Assembly (NCBI RefSeq): GCF_013409005.1
Contig: NZ_JACBZO010000001.1
Span: 372,001 to 436,000 of the forward strand
DNA from: Demequina lutea
GTDB taxonomy: Bacteria > Actinomycetota > Actinomycetes > Actinomycetales > Demequinaceae
Reading direction: 5' to 3'
DNA length: 64,000 nt
The notes beneath the pieces were generated by a model. The model was not told where the DNA came from. It did not search any database and worked only from the letters and a program-made list of their open reading frames with translations. Below, piece by piece: positions 43,042 to 52,124 of the stretch (position 1 is the stretch's first letter; each line of letters starts with the position of its first letter). The translations under genes were made by a program, and so were the position numbers.

Positions 43042-44979
43042 CTACTTGACAGTCACCGCGCCAAGGGATGTCCAGACCTGGAGCGACAGCCAGTCATAGC
43101 TTCCGTCGGCGGGCGGGGTGGGGGCGATGAGGTTGGGGGCGTCGGCCGTCGGGCCTTGGGGCGTCGCCACCGGGCCCTCCGCAATCGGGGGGGTCGCCAC
43201 GGGGCCCTCCGCAATCGGGGGGGTCGCGACGGCACCTTGTGCGATCGAGGGGGCCCCGGTACTGCCGACGCCCGAGTTGCCGATGCCCGAGGTGCCGACA
43301 CCCGAGTCGCCACCGCCGGTGGCACTCTTGCCGCCAAGGTACGCGATGCCCCCGCCCGATCCGGAGTTGCCGTTGTCGAGATAGACGTCCTGCTCCATGA
43401 GCACCGTGTAGGTGCCTGGCGTGACGGTCACCTGCGCGCTGCCCATCCAGCAGCCGTTCACATCGCGCCACAAATATGTGCCGCTCAGGCTTGTGCCCGG
43501 GGCCAGCAGGCCGTCGCTCGACATGGGAGTCGAGGTCGCGTTCGGATCGGTTGGTGCGAGGAATGACGTGGCGACAACCTTGCCGTCCTTGACGAGATAC
43601 ATCGTGGTGTTCGGCTGTCCCCAGAAGCCGGGGAGGGTGTGTCCGGAGATGTTCTTGACGGACACCTTCACCTCGGGGTTACCGTCGACCACCCAGCCGT
43701 AGCTGACGCCAACAGATCCGGGCAACGTGGCGTCGACCGCCAAGAGAGGCCAGTCCGCCGACGTGGCAGGGAAGGAAGGCACGGTGGTGCCGTCGGCCGA
43801 GCAACCGTAGTAGCTGTCCGTCCAGGCGTTCTGGTCGTTTGCGGCCAGCGAGTCGCCCGTCCTGACGACGCGCTGCGACCCGGCGGCCATGTCCCATGTT
43901 CCCGTCGTGGCTCGTGCCGTGTATTCATCACGGGCGGACGCGGGAGTTAGGTAGTCGGCGGGGTGGACGACGGCTGGAGCGGCCGGCGTGAGATAAGCGC
44001 CGAACGGGTCCTTCGGAACATCGCCGGCGATCACGAGTTTGACGGTGTTCGACACTGCTCGGTCGGCGGAAGCAACCGGGGCGGGGCCAACGACGCCCGT
44101 GTTGCCGGTGACTGGACCCCCGTTGCTCGATGTGGTGCCTTGGTCGGGAACGCCTTGGACAGCAGCGCCAGAGCTCGTCGTGCCGCCGCCGATGGTGGCG
44201 GTGGTGTTTACGCCGCCATCGACCGGAATCGGAACGCCGGGGGTTGCCGTCGGCTCAACCGGAGCGAGCGTCGGGTCCACCGGAAGTGGCGTCGGCTCGA
44301 TCGTGGGACCGGGCTGGTCGGACAGATAGAAGTCTTCGTACGCGACCAGCGTGTAGTTGCCGGCAGGAAGGGGGGTGCCGTCCCAGCAGTTCACCAGGTC
44401 AATCTGCGAGCTCTCTTTCGCCGTGCCGTCGGCAAGGGATTGAACCTCGGGGTCCAACGTTGAGCCGTCGGCGGTGCCAACCACGACGCCGTCCCACAAC
44501 ACCATGAAGTTGGCTCCCTGACTCTGGTAGGCGTTCGCGACATCCGCCGAGCGGGTGACGGTGAGCGCGGCCTTCACGGTGGTGCCTTGATCGACCTCGG
44601 CGCCGATCTCGCCCAATGCGACCGAAAACCTGTTGGAGACCGCAGGAACCTCGGCATCGAACGGACTCGTTCCGCACTGTCCCCATGCGAGTTGGCTTGC
44701 GCCGGACGCATCAAAGCCGGGGGCCGCCACCTTGCCACCCGCCACCTGGGCGGACGGCAACGCGGCATTGGCGGTGCTCGAATCCGCAGCGCCCATCCCG
44801 GGGTTGATCGCGGCGAGCGCGATGACGGTCACCACGCCAACTCCCGCGGTCGCGTTGGCGACGGCGCGCAGGCGCCTGCCCCTGTAGATGCGGCGTGCCG
44901 CGGCTGAGGCCGAGACGCCCGCCCCGTCAACGGGCGCGCGGTCTGCGAGACCGCGCAGGGAGTCCGAAAGCCTGGTCAT
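43042..44979 (-). CDS. Membrane-anchored extracellular partner of sigma module C
   Basis: 645 residues. Inner segment MTRLSDSLRGLADRAPVDGAG, with RRIYRGRRLR before one helix (AVANATAGVGVVTVIALAAI). The exterior starts AWGQCGTSPFDAEVP and contains TLVAYEDFYL, then a long Pro/Thr/Val/Gly-rich linker (PTPLPVDPTLAPVEPTATPG). A second folded part has VHPADYLTPASARDEYTARATTGTWDMAAG. Near the C-terminus, IAEGPVATPP repeats are coded by 30-base repeats with runs of seven G. It overlaps the sigma gene as ATGA (44976-44979). The protein is longer and more repeat-rich than the other partners, suggesting a distinct ligand. Confidence 0.7.
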   Translation of the reverse strand: MTRLSDSLRGLADRAPVDGAGVSASAAARRIYRGRRLRAVANATAGVGVVTVIALAAINPGMGAADSSTANAALPSAQVAGGKVAAPGFDASGASQLAWGQCGTSPFDAEVPAVSNRFSVALGEIGAEVDQGTTVKAALTVTRSADVANAYQSQGANFMVLWDGVVVGTADGSTLDPEVQSLADGTAKESSQIDLVNCWDGTPLPAGNYTLVAYEDFYLSDQPGPTIEPTPLPVDPTLAPVEPTATPGVPIPVDGGVNTTATIGGGTTSSGAAVQGVPDQGTTSSNGGPVTGNTGVVGPAPVASADRAVSNTVKLVIAGDVPKDPFGAYLTPAAPAVVHPADYLTPASARDEYTARATTGTWDMAAGSQRVVRTGDSLAANDQNAWTDSYYGCSADGTTVPSFPATSADWPLLAVDATLPGSVGVSYGWVVDGNPEVKVSVKNISGHTLPGFWGQPNTTMYLVKDGKVVATSFLAPTDPNATSTPMSSDGLLAPGTSLSGTYLWRDVNGCWMGSAQVTVTPGTYTVLMEQDVYLDNGNSGSGGGIAYLGGKSATGGGDSGVGTSGIGNSGVGSTGAPSIAQGAVATPPIAEGPVATPPIAEGPVATPQGPTADAPNLIAPTPPADGSYDWLSLQVWTSLGAVTVK

Positions 44980-45527
44980 GAGTGTGTCCTTTCCTGATCG
45001 GTCACGGCGACCTCTTCGCGGAGCGCGAGGCCCGCGTCGTCGAGGGTGCCGAGCCGAAGCTCAAGCGCGCGCAAACCATCGGAGAGGTAGCGCTTGACGG
45101 AGCCTGGGGCGAGTCCGAGTTGGGCGGCGATGTCTGGAACGGTGAGGTCGTCAAAGAACCTAAGGACGATGCATGCGCGCACCCGCGGAGCGAGGTCGGC
45201 GAGGGCGGTCGCGACGTCTGCGGTGAGGTCAGAGAAGGGGGTCGTCGATTCTTGGACGATGGTGGGCCGGAAGAGGTGTTGGACCCGTGACCACCGCTGC
45301 TGGCGCCGGTATTGATCCACGTAGATCGTGGTGATGGCGCGGCGAACGTAGGCCTCGACCTTGGCCTGGGCCAGCCCCTCGCGTGGCCGCGAGAACGTCT
45401 TGACGAGGGCGTCTTGAACGAGGTCCTGAGCGAGGTGGGGGTCGCCGCACACGACGTACGCGTAGCCGAGCAGCGCTCGTTGGCGTTCGCGGACGAGTCG
45501 CTCCATCCCTTCGAGCCTGGCGGCCAT
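44976..45527 (-). CDS. SigE-family ECF sigma factor (module C)
   Basis: 183 residues from ATG 45527, which follows GGGAGGAC by 2 bases; an upstream frame to 45575 lacks such a site. Region 2 is LLGYAYVVCGDPHLAQDLVQDALVKTF with EAYVRRAITTIYVDQYRRQQR; region 4 is ALADLAPRVRACIVLRFFDDLTVPDIAAQLGLAPGSVKRYLSDGLRAL. The stop overlaps the start of the membrane-protein partner, the same coupled layout as modules B, D and E. The proton-pyrophosphatase gene diverges 139 bases upstream. Confidence 0.9.
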   Translation of the reverse strand: MAARLEGMERLVRERQRALLGYAYVVCGDPHLAQDLVQDALVKTFSRPREGLAQAKVEAYVRRAITTIYVDQYRRQQRWSRVQHLFRPTIVQESTTPFSDLTADVATALADLAPRVRACIVLRFFDDLTVPDIAAQLGLAPGSVKRYLSDGLRALELRLGTLDDAGLALREEVAVTDQERTHS

Positions 45528-45666
45528 GAGTCCTCCCGTGTTGCTATTCACCTTGTCGACGCCCGGCGGCCTCAAAACGTTGGGGCCCTAGGTCCCGCGC
45601 GTCCCTTAGACTCTCGGGGTAGTGCATTGGCGCGCATTGGTGCGTGCTCACCGTCAAGGAGGACGA

Positions 45667-47970
45667 ATGCGTCAGGCCGCCGTCTCTGCCCTCGAGCTTG
45701 GACAGTCGAGCGTTGTCATTGTTGTGGTGATCGGAGTGGTCGCAACGGCCGCCTTGTTGCTGTCTTGGACGCTACGCCAACAGGTGTTGCGTTCGCCGGA
45801 TGGCACGTCCAAGATGCGCGAGATTGCGCAAGCCGTTCAAGAGGGTGCGGCCGCGTACCTGAACCGACAGTTCCGCACGCTCATTGTGTTCGCGGCCGTC
45901 GTGTTTGCGCTCCTGTTCTTGCTTCCTGGCGACACGGGGGTGCGCATCGGCCGCTCCGTCTTCTTCTTGGTGGGGGCGTTCTGCTCCGCGTCAATCGGCT
46001 ACATGGGGATGTGGCTCGCCGTTCGCGCCAACGTGCGCGTGGCGGCCGCTTCGACCGAGGCCGACGGCAGGGCCAAGGGCGCTCGCATCGCGTTCCGCAC
46101 CGGCGGCGCCGTGGGCATGGGCGTGGTGGGTCAGGGCCTTGCGGGTGCGGCGGCAGTCGTGTTCCTGTACCGCGACAACGCCCCTGCGGTCCTCGAGGGC
46201 TTTGGTTTTGGCGCGGCGCTCCTCGCGATGTTCATGCGCGTCGGCGGCGGTATTTTCACCAAGGCGGCCGACGTCGGCGCCGACCTGGTGGGCAAGGTCG
46301 AGCAGCACATTCCCGAGGACGACCCCCGTAACCCCGCGACGATCGCGGACAACGTCGGTGACAACGTGGGCGACTGTGCGGGCATGGCCGCCGACCTGTT
46401 CGAGTCCTACGCCGTGACACTCGTGGCGGCCCTCATTCTTGGCAAGGTTGCCTTCGGTGAAGAGGGACTCGTCTTCCCGCTCATCATCACCTCGGTGGGC
46501 GCGCTCACCGCCGCAATGGGCGTCTTCATTACCAAGGTGCGCAACAACGAGCCAGGGCTGAAGGCGATCAACAGGGGCTTCTACACGTCCGCGGCGGCCG
46601 GAGCGCTTCTGTCCGCGGTGGCATCGTTCGTGTACTTGCCGAGCACGTTTGCCGGGTTCCACGGTTCAAAGCTTGCCGACCTCGGGGGCAACCCCCGCAT
46701 CGTCGCCACCATTGCAGTGGTCGTGGGCATCGCGCTCGCGGGACTCATCCTGTGGCTCACCGGCTACTTCACCGACACCGCGGGAAAGCCGACCCAGCGG
46801 GTCGCCCGCACGTCGCTCACCGGAGCGGCCACCGTGGTGCTCTCCGGCATCGGCCTTGGCCTCGAATCGGCCGTCTACACGGCTGGCGTGATCGCCGGCG
46901 CGATCGTCGTGCTGTTCTGGCTCGCGGGCGGTTCCATCCCTCTCGCACTGTTCCTCGTCGCGCTCGCCGGGTGCGGGCTCCTCACCACGGTGGGCGTCAT
47001 CGTCGCGATGGACACGTTCGGGCCGGTGAGCGACAACGCTCAGGGAATTGCCGAGATGTCCGGCGAGGTCGACGAGGACGCGTCCAAGATCCTCACGGAT
47101 CTCGACGCGGTCGGCAACACCACCAAGGCCATCACCAAGGGCATCGCGATCGCCACGGCCGTCCTCGCGGCCACCGCGCTCTATGGCTCGTACTCGGACG
47201 CGGTCAACCAGGCGATCGCCAAGGCCGGCGCCTCGGTGTCCGACTTCAGCTACGAGGTCATCAACCCGCTCACCCTGGTGGGGATCATCCTTGGTGGCGC
47301 GACGGTGTTCCTCTTCTCGGGCCTCGCGATCGATGCGGTGACCCGAGCGGCCGGCGCGATCGTGTTCGAGGTGCGCCGCCAATTCAGGGAGATGCCAGGC
47401 ATCATGCTCGGTACCCAGCGCCCCGAGTATGCGCGCGTGGTCGACATCTGCACGCGGGACTCGCTGCGCGAACTTGTCACCCCCGGCCTCCTTGCCGCGA
47501 TGGCGCCCGTGTTCGTCGGCTTCGGCCTTGGCGTCGGGGCGCTCGCAGGGTTCCTTGCAGGTGCCATCGGAACCGGAGTGCTCATGGCCGTCTTCCTTGC
47601 CAACTCGGGCGGCGCGTGGGACAACGCCAAGAAGATCGTCGAGGACGGCAACTACGGGGGGAAGAACTCTCCCGCCCACGAGGCCGTCATCATCGGTGAC
47701 ACGATCGGCGACCCGTTCAAGGACACCGCGGGCCCCGCTATCAACCCGCTCCTCAAGGTCATGAATTTGGTGGCGCTCCTCATCGCTCCGGCCGTGGTGG
47801 CGCTCAGCTATGGCGACGGCGCGAACCCCGTGCTGCGGTGGGCCATCGCGCTCGCGGCGGCTGCGGTCGCCGCATTCGCCGTGATTCGCGCCTCGCGCCG
47901 TTCACATGAGGGCGGGGTCGAATTCGAGGCCGAGAAGGCCGCACTCGCGGAGGGTCACGCGGTTCGCTAG
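45667..47970 (+). CDS. hppA: Membrane-bound proton-pumping pyrophosphatase, K+-independent type
   Basis: 767 residues and about 16 membrane helices. It hydrolyses pyrophosphate to pump protons outward. Substrate-site motifs are intact: DVGADLVGKVEQHIPEDDPRNPATIADNVGDNVGD, and later GDTIGDPFKDTAGPAINPL. The diagnostic GNTTKAITKG has Lys rather than Ala at the position that separates K+-independent enzymes from K+-dependent ones. AAGGAGG lies just before ATG 45667. It stands alone between module C and the methyltransferase and may recover energy from biosynthetic pyrophosphate, useful when respiration is limited. Confidence 0.95.
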   Translation: MRQAAVSALELGQSSVVIVVVIGVVATAALLLSWTLRQQVLRSPDGTSKMREIAQAVQEGAAAYLNRQFRTLIVFAAVVFALLFLLPGDTGVRIGRSVFFLVGAFCSASIGYMGMWLAVRANVRVAAASTEADGRAKGARIAFRTGGAVGMGVVGQGLAGAAAVVFLYRDNAPAVLEGFGFGAALLAMFMRVGGGIFTKAADVGADLVGKVEQHIPEDDPRNPATIADNVGDNVGDCAGMAADLFESYAVTLVAALILGKVAFGEEGLVFPLIITSVGALTAAMGVFITKVRNNEPGLKAINRGFYTSAAAGALLSAVASFVYLPSTFAGFHGSKLADLGGNPRIVATIAVVVGIALAGLILWLTGYFTDTAGKPTQRVARTSLTGAATVVLSGIGLGLESAVYTAGVIAGAIVVLFWLAGGSIPLALFLVALAGCGLLTTVGVIVAMDTFGPVSDNAQGIAEMSGEVDEDASKILTDLDAVGNTTKAITKGIAIATAVLAATALYGSYSDAVNQAIAKAGASVSDFSYEVINPLTLVGIILGGATVFLFSGLAIDAVTRAAGAIVFEVRRQFREMPGIMLGTQRPEYARVVDICTRDSLRELVTPGLLAAMAPVFVGFGLGVGALAGFLAGAIGTGVLMAVFLANSGGAWDNAKKIVEDGNYGGKNSPAHEAVIIGDTIGDPFKDTAGPAINPLLKVMNLVALLIAPAVVALSYGDGANPVLRWAIALAAAAVAAFAVIRASRRSHEGGVEFEAEKAALAEGHAVR

Positions 47971-48054
47971 CGCCGGTGGGTCGACGGCAACTCGCCGCTT
48001 CGACGCAGGCCTGCCCGAGGTAGGGTTCCCGGGCAGGCCAACGAAGGAAAAGTC

Positions 48055-49620
48055 ATGACTCCCTATGCCGCACCGATCACGCTTGACGGCGACGACGCGG
48101 TCGCCCTGCGCGCCGACCTCGCCCCGTGGACGGTTGACGCCGTCTCCGAGCTCGTCGGCAATCGTGCGGTCAGGGCGCTTGGCCGCGAGCACGTGGTGCC
48201 CGCCCGCTTGGCCGCCCGCGAGGCGGGTCGCGACCCCGTCGCGCTCCTCACCCGTTTGTTGACGCTCGGGGAAACCCTGACGCGCGCCGATGTCGAGCGC
48301 GCCCTTCCGCGGCTCGGTGCCGATGGCGCTGCTCGCTGCGGGCTCGTGGCCGTGGGCGGCGCTGGGGACGACGACGCGGCTCGGGCGCTCATCGATTTGC
48401 GTCCCTACGCGACCGCCGACGGCGATGACGAGATCACGTGGTGGGTCGCGTCGGACACGGGCGAGGCGGTCACCAGCCGCCAGCTCGAGGGCGACCACGT
48501 GTTGGGCATCGGCGGGGCCACGACCACCTTGGCGTCGGTGACGATGCGCACGCCCGTCGGCCGCGTCCTTGACCTGGGCACGGGCTCCGGGATTCAGGCG
48601 CTGCATGCCTCCGTCCACGCGCGAGAGGTGGTCGCTACCGACGTCTCGGAACGCGCCCTCGCCTTCGCCGAGTTCAATCGCCGACTCAACGCGCCCCCGG
48701 CGGCGTGGGACCTGCGGCTCGGTTCTCTGCTCGAGCCGGTCGAGGGTGAGCTCTTCGACCTCGTGGTATCGAATCCGCCCTTCGTGATCACGCCGCCTGG
48801 AACGCCGAGCTTTGAGTATCGCGACGGTGGCATTGAAGACCGCGGACTGGGCGGGGACGGCATCGTGAGGCGGCTAGTGACGGAGGTGGGGTCGGTGCTC
48901 TCCCCAGGGGGCGTCGCGCAGATGCTCGGCAACTGGGAGATTCGCAAGGGCCAGTCGTGGACGGAACGCCTCGAGGGATGGCTCGACGATGCCGCCGCTT
49001 CCGGCTGGCCGCTCGACGCCTGGATCATCCAGAGGGACGTGCTCGATGCGGCCGAATACGCCGAGACGTGGCTGCGGGACGCGGGCGTGATTCCCGAGCG
49101 CGGACGCGACGCGTTCGATGCCGCCTACGAGGCGTACCTGAGCGACTTTGACGCGCGCGGAGTGGAGGGTGTTGGCTTCGGCATCATCACCCTGAGGCGC
49201 GCGACGGGGGCGCCCACGCTGCGCAGGCTCGAGGAGCACGAGGGCGAGCTTCCGGTGCCGCTCGGTCCGCATATCGCGGCCTCCCTCGCCGCGCACGACT
49301 GGCTGGCCTATCGCACCGATACCGAGCTGCTTGAGGAGCGCTACGTCGTGGCGGGCGACGTTACTCGCGAAACCTACGGGCGGCCGACGCTTCACGACCC
49401 CGAGCACATTTTGCTGCGCCAGGGTGGGGGCTTCGGGCGAGCCATCAAGGCGGATACCGCGCTCGCCGGCTTTGTGGGGACGTGCGATGGCGAACTGACC
49501 GCCGGGCAGATTGCGCATGCGCTCGCCGCGTTGCTCGATGTGCCTCCCGGTCGCATGGTTGAGGGCTTGGCGCCTGCGATCAGGGAGCTAGTGCGGGACG
49601 GGTTTTTGCGTCGCGGTTAG
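48055..49620 (+). CDS. Class I SAM-dependent methyltransferase (N-methyltransferase, NPPF type)
   Basis: 521 residues. The catalytic domain in the middle has SAM-binding LDLGTGSGIQAL, acidic VVATDVSERAL and the catalytic NPPF motif in LVVSNPPFVITPPG, the pattern of PrmC-, TrmN6- and RlmG-like amide or amine N-methylases. A helical N-terminal part of about 140 residues and a large C-terminal domain flank it. This three-part form occurs in actinobacteria as an uncharacterised conserved methyltransferase. Target (rRNA, tRNA or protein glutamine) is not evident. The ATG is preceded by GAAGGAAAAG. Confidence 0.82.
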   Translation: MTPYAAPITLDGDDAVALRADLAPWTVDAVSELVGNRAVRALGREHVVPARLAAREAGRDPVALLTRLLTLGETLTRADVERALPRLGADGAARCGLVAVGGAGDDDAARALIDLRPYATADGDDEITWWVASDTGEAVTSRQLEGDHVLGIGGATTTLASVTMRTPVGRVLDLGTGSGIQALHASVHAREVVATDVSERALAFAEFNRRLNAPPAAWDLRLGSLLEPVEGELFDLVVSNPPFVITPPGTPSFEYRDGGIEDRGLGGDGIVRRLVTEVGSVLSPGGVAQMLGNWEIRKGQSWTERLEGWLDDAAASGWPLDAWIIQRDVLDAAEYAETWLRDAGVIPERGRDAFDAAYEAYLSDFDARGVEGVGFGIITLRRATGAPTLRRLEEHEGELPVPLGPHIAASLAAHDWLAYRTDTELLEERYVVAGDVTRETYGRPTLHDPEHILLRQGGGFGRAIKADTALAGFVGTCDGELTAGQIAHALAALLDVPPGRMVEGLAPAIRELVRDGFLRRG

Positions 49621-49714
49621 TCGCCTCGGTGAAGAACTCGCTACTGCGCTGACCAAGTGAGTACGCGGCCCGCTTGGCCCCGGGGCGCCGTGTGAAGTGG
49701 GTAGTGAGTTTTGC

Positions 49715-49806
49715 GCGGGCGGGCCCCGCGGCGACACGCGGGCGGGCCCCGCGGCGACACGCGGGCGGGCCCCGCGGCGACACGCGGGCGGGCCCCGCAG
49801 CGACAC
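49715..49806. repeat. Four 23-base tandem repeats
   Basis: Four head-to-tail copies of a 23-base unit beginning GCGGGCGGGCCCCGCGGCG, the last with one change, in the 331-base gap before nrdD. There are no spacers, so it is not a CRISPR. The unit contains the palindrome GGGCCC. Apart from this and the two boxes below, the gap holds no gene. Confidence 0.92.
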
Positions 49807-49869
49807 GCGGGATCTCTGAACGGGAGCGGGCCCTAGGTCCCGGTGTCCGCCGCATCGACGGGCATAGAA

Positions 49870-49913
49870 CACTACATGTAGGCACCAACGGGCAATGAAG
49901 CCACTACATGTTG
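49870..49913 (+). promoter_or_regulatory. Paired NrdR-box-like sites upstream of nrdD
   Basis: CACTACATGTAG (49870-49881) and CACTACATGTTG (49902-49913) share CACTACATGT and are 32 bases apart, about three helical turns. Paired boxes with this spacing upstream of ribonucleotide reductase genes are characteristic of NrdR repression. The second box ends 38 bases before the nrdD start. The consensus in Streptomyces is ACACTATATCTAGTGT-like, so the match is good but not exact. Confidence 0.8.
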
Positions 49914-49951
49914 TGGTTCTAACCTCCGCCCTTGCCGCTAGGGGAGAAGCC

Positions 49952-51943
49952 ATGACTGCAATAGATGACGCCACTACCGCGTTCGACGACGCCGCCCTCG
50001 ACGACGCCGACTTTATGAGTGCCGACCGCAGCGGTGCCGACCGCACCGACACCGCAGCCTTGCTCCGTGTTGACCCGAATCGTGTCGTTGACCCGAACCC
50101 ACCCACGGCGGGGCTCGACGTGGTCACGCCGAGCAACGGCACGCCGCTCATCAGCGTCGAGGACTCGATCGAGGAGTACCTGTTCCGCCGCGACTGGCGT
50201 GTCAACGCCAACGCCAACCAGGGCTACTCGCTCGGCGGACTCATCCTCAACACGGCGGGCAAGGTCATCGCGAACTACTGGCTGAGCCACGTGTACAAGC
50301 CCGAGGCGGGGGAGGCTCACCGCTCGGGTGACCTTCACATTCACGACCTCGACATGTTCTCGGGCTACTGCGCGGGTTGGTCGCTGCGCACGCTCTTGGC
50401 AGAGGGCTTCAACGGGGTCAGCGGCAAGGTTGAGGCGAGCCCTGCCAAGCACTTCTCGTCGGCCATTGGACAGATCGTGAACTTCCTCGGCACGCTGCAA
50501 AACGAGTGGGCTGGCGCGCAGGCATTCTCGAGCTTCGACACGTACATGGCGCCGTTCATTCGGCTCGAGGGGCTCGACTACACCCGGGTGCGCCAGGGTG
50601 TTCAGGAGCTGATCTATAACCTCAATGTGCCGTCGCGTTGGGGCACTCAGACGCCGTTCACCAACCTCACGTTCGACTGGATTTGCCCCGAGGATTTGCA
50701 GCCCCAGGTGCCCGTGATCGCGGGCCGCGAGATGGACTTCACGTACGGAGATCTCCAGCCGGAGATGGACATGATCAACCGGGCCTACATCGACGTGATG
50801 ACCACAGGCGATGCGCAGGGTCGCGTGTTCACGTTCCCGATCCCGACGTACAACATCACCAAGGACTTCGACTGGGACGGGCCCAACGTGGACGCCCTGT
50901 TCGAGATGACCGCAAAGTACGGGTTGCCGTACTTCCAGAACTTCATCTCCTCGGACCTCGAGCCGCACATGGTGCGGTCGATGTGCTGCCGCCTGCAGCT
51001 GGACCTTCGCGAGCTGCTGAAGCGAGGCAACGGCCTCTTCGGATCGGCCGAGCAGACCGGCTCGCTGGGCGTGGTTACCATCAACATGGCGCGCCTGGGT
51101 CACCTCTACAAGGGCGACACGGTGGCGCTCTACCGGGCACTCGATCGCCTGCTCGAGATCTCGCGCGACAGTCTCGAGACGAAGCGGGAGGTCATCGGCA
51201 AGGCCATCGAGGACGGCCTCTTTCCCTACACCAAGCGCTACCTGGGGACGCTGCGCAACCACTTCAGCACGATCGGCGTCAACGGCATCAACGAGATGAT
51301 CCGCAACTTCACCGACGACGTGCACGACATCACGACGCCAGAGGGCGAGCAGATCGCGCTCGACGTCCTCGACCACGTGCGCGACCGGATGGTCGAGTTC
51401 CAGGAGGAGACGGGCCACCTGTACAACCTCGAGGCCACGCCCGCCGAAGGCACGACGTACCGCTTCGCCAAGGAGGACCGCCGACGCTACCCAGGCATCC
51501 TGCAGGCGGGCACCGACGAGAACCCGTACTACACCAACTCGTCCCAGCTGCCCGTGGGCTTCACGGCGGACCCGTTCGAGGCCGCGTCCCGTCAAAGCAA
51601 GCTGCAATCGAAGTACACGGGCGGCACCGTCCTGCACCTGTACATGGGTGAGCGCGTCAGCTCTTCCTACGCGTGCAAGATGCTGGTGAAGCGCACCCTC
51701 GAGACCGAGCGGCTTCCGTACATCACGATCACGCCGACGTTCTCGATCTGCCCCCAGCACGGCTACCTTGATGGCGAGCAGCCCACATGCCCCCTGTGCG
51801 CCGCGGAGGACAAGATCACCGAGTGCGAGGTCTGGACCCGCGTCATGGGGTACCACCGGCCCGTCAAGTCGTTCAACATCGGCAAGAAGGGTGAGCACGC
51901 CGAGCGGTTGCCGTTTAGTGAGTCGAGCTATGTTCTCGATTAG
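49952..51943 (+). CDS. nrdD: Anaerobic (class III) ribonucleoside-triphosphate reductase
   Basis: 663 residues. It reduces ribonucleotides with a glycyl radical and functions only without oxygen. GYSLGGLILNTAGKVIANYWLSHVY, HRSGDLHIHDLDMFSGYCAGWSL and MVRSMCCRLQLD are family blocks. Near the C-terminus, CPQHGYLDGEQPTCPLC supplies the four zinc cysteines, and TRVMGY is the glycyl-radical loop. No N-terminal ATP-cone is seen; the first 50 residues are an acidic linker. AGGGGAGAAG precedes ATG 49952. Two NrdR-like boxes lie upstream, and nrdG follows. Confidence 0.94.
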   Translation: MTAIDDATTAFDDAALDDADFMSADRSGADRTDTAALLRVDPNRVVDPNPPTAGLDVVTPSNGTPLISVEDSIEEYLFRRDWRVNANANQGYSLGGLILNTAGKVIANYWLSHVYKPEAGEAHRSGDLHIHDLDMFSGYCAGWSLRTLLAEGFNGVSGKVEASPAKHFSSAIGQIVNFLGTLQNEWAGAQAFSSFDTYMAPFIRLEGLDYTRVRQGVQELIYNLNVPSRWGTQTPFTNLTFDWICPEDLQPQVPVIAGREMDFTYGDLQPEMDMINRAYIDVMTTGDAQGRVFTFPIPTYNITKDFDWDGPNVDALFEMTAKYGLPYFQNFISSDLEPHMVRSMCCRLQLDLRELLKRGNGLFGSAEQTGSLGVVTINMARLGHLYKGDTVALYRALDRLLEISRDSLETKREVIGKAIEDGLFPYTKRYLGTLRNHFSTIGVNGINEMIRNFTDDVHDITTPEGEQIALDVLDHVRDRMVEFQEETGHLYNLEATPAEGTTYRFAKEDRRRYPGILQAGTDENPYYTNSSQLPVGFTADPFEAASRQSKLQSKYTGGTVLHLYMGERVSSSYACKMLVKRTLETERLPYITITPTFSICPQHGYLDGEQPTCPLCAAEDKITECEVWTRVMGYHRPVKSFNIGKKGEHAERLPFSESSYVLD

Positions 51944-52124
51944 CGGGCGCGCACCGCGGGCGCGACATGCCAGCGGCGACGGCTTGAGGCGTTGGACCGG
52001 TCCACTTCTTCGGGACGGGAAGGAAGCTGGTGGTGTTGTCACGCTCGACCGGGACACTAGTCCCGTCGGGGGCTTCGCTCAAGAGGTGACGATGCCCTTG
52101 ACGGCACTAGCGGAAAGGCGCCCT

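Noticed and set aside
45312-46331. 339-residue plus-strand open frame overlapping the start of hppA
   Set aside because: Arg/Gly-rich shadow crossing the module C sigma start; hppA and the sigma gene account for both strands.
49715-49806. CRISPR array
   Set aside because: Repeats are contiguous with no spacers and no cas genes are in the window. The same applies to the other tandem arrays.
49919-52057. 712-residue open frame opposite nrdD
   Set aside because: Antisense shadow of a GC-rich gene. The protein is Arg/Val/Leu-rich without motifs, while the plus strand encodes an unmistakable NrdD.
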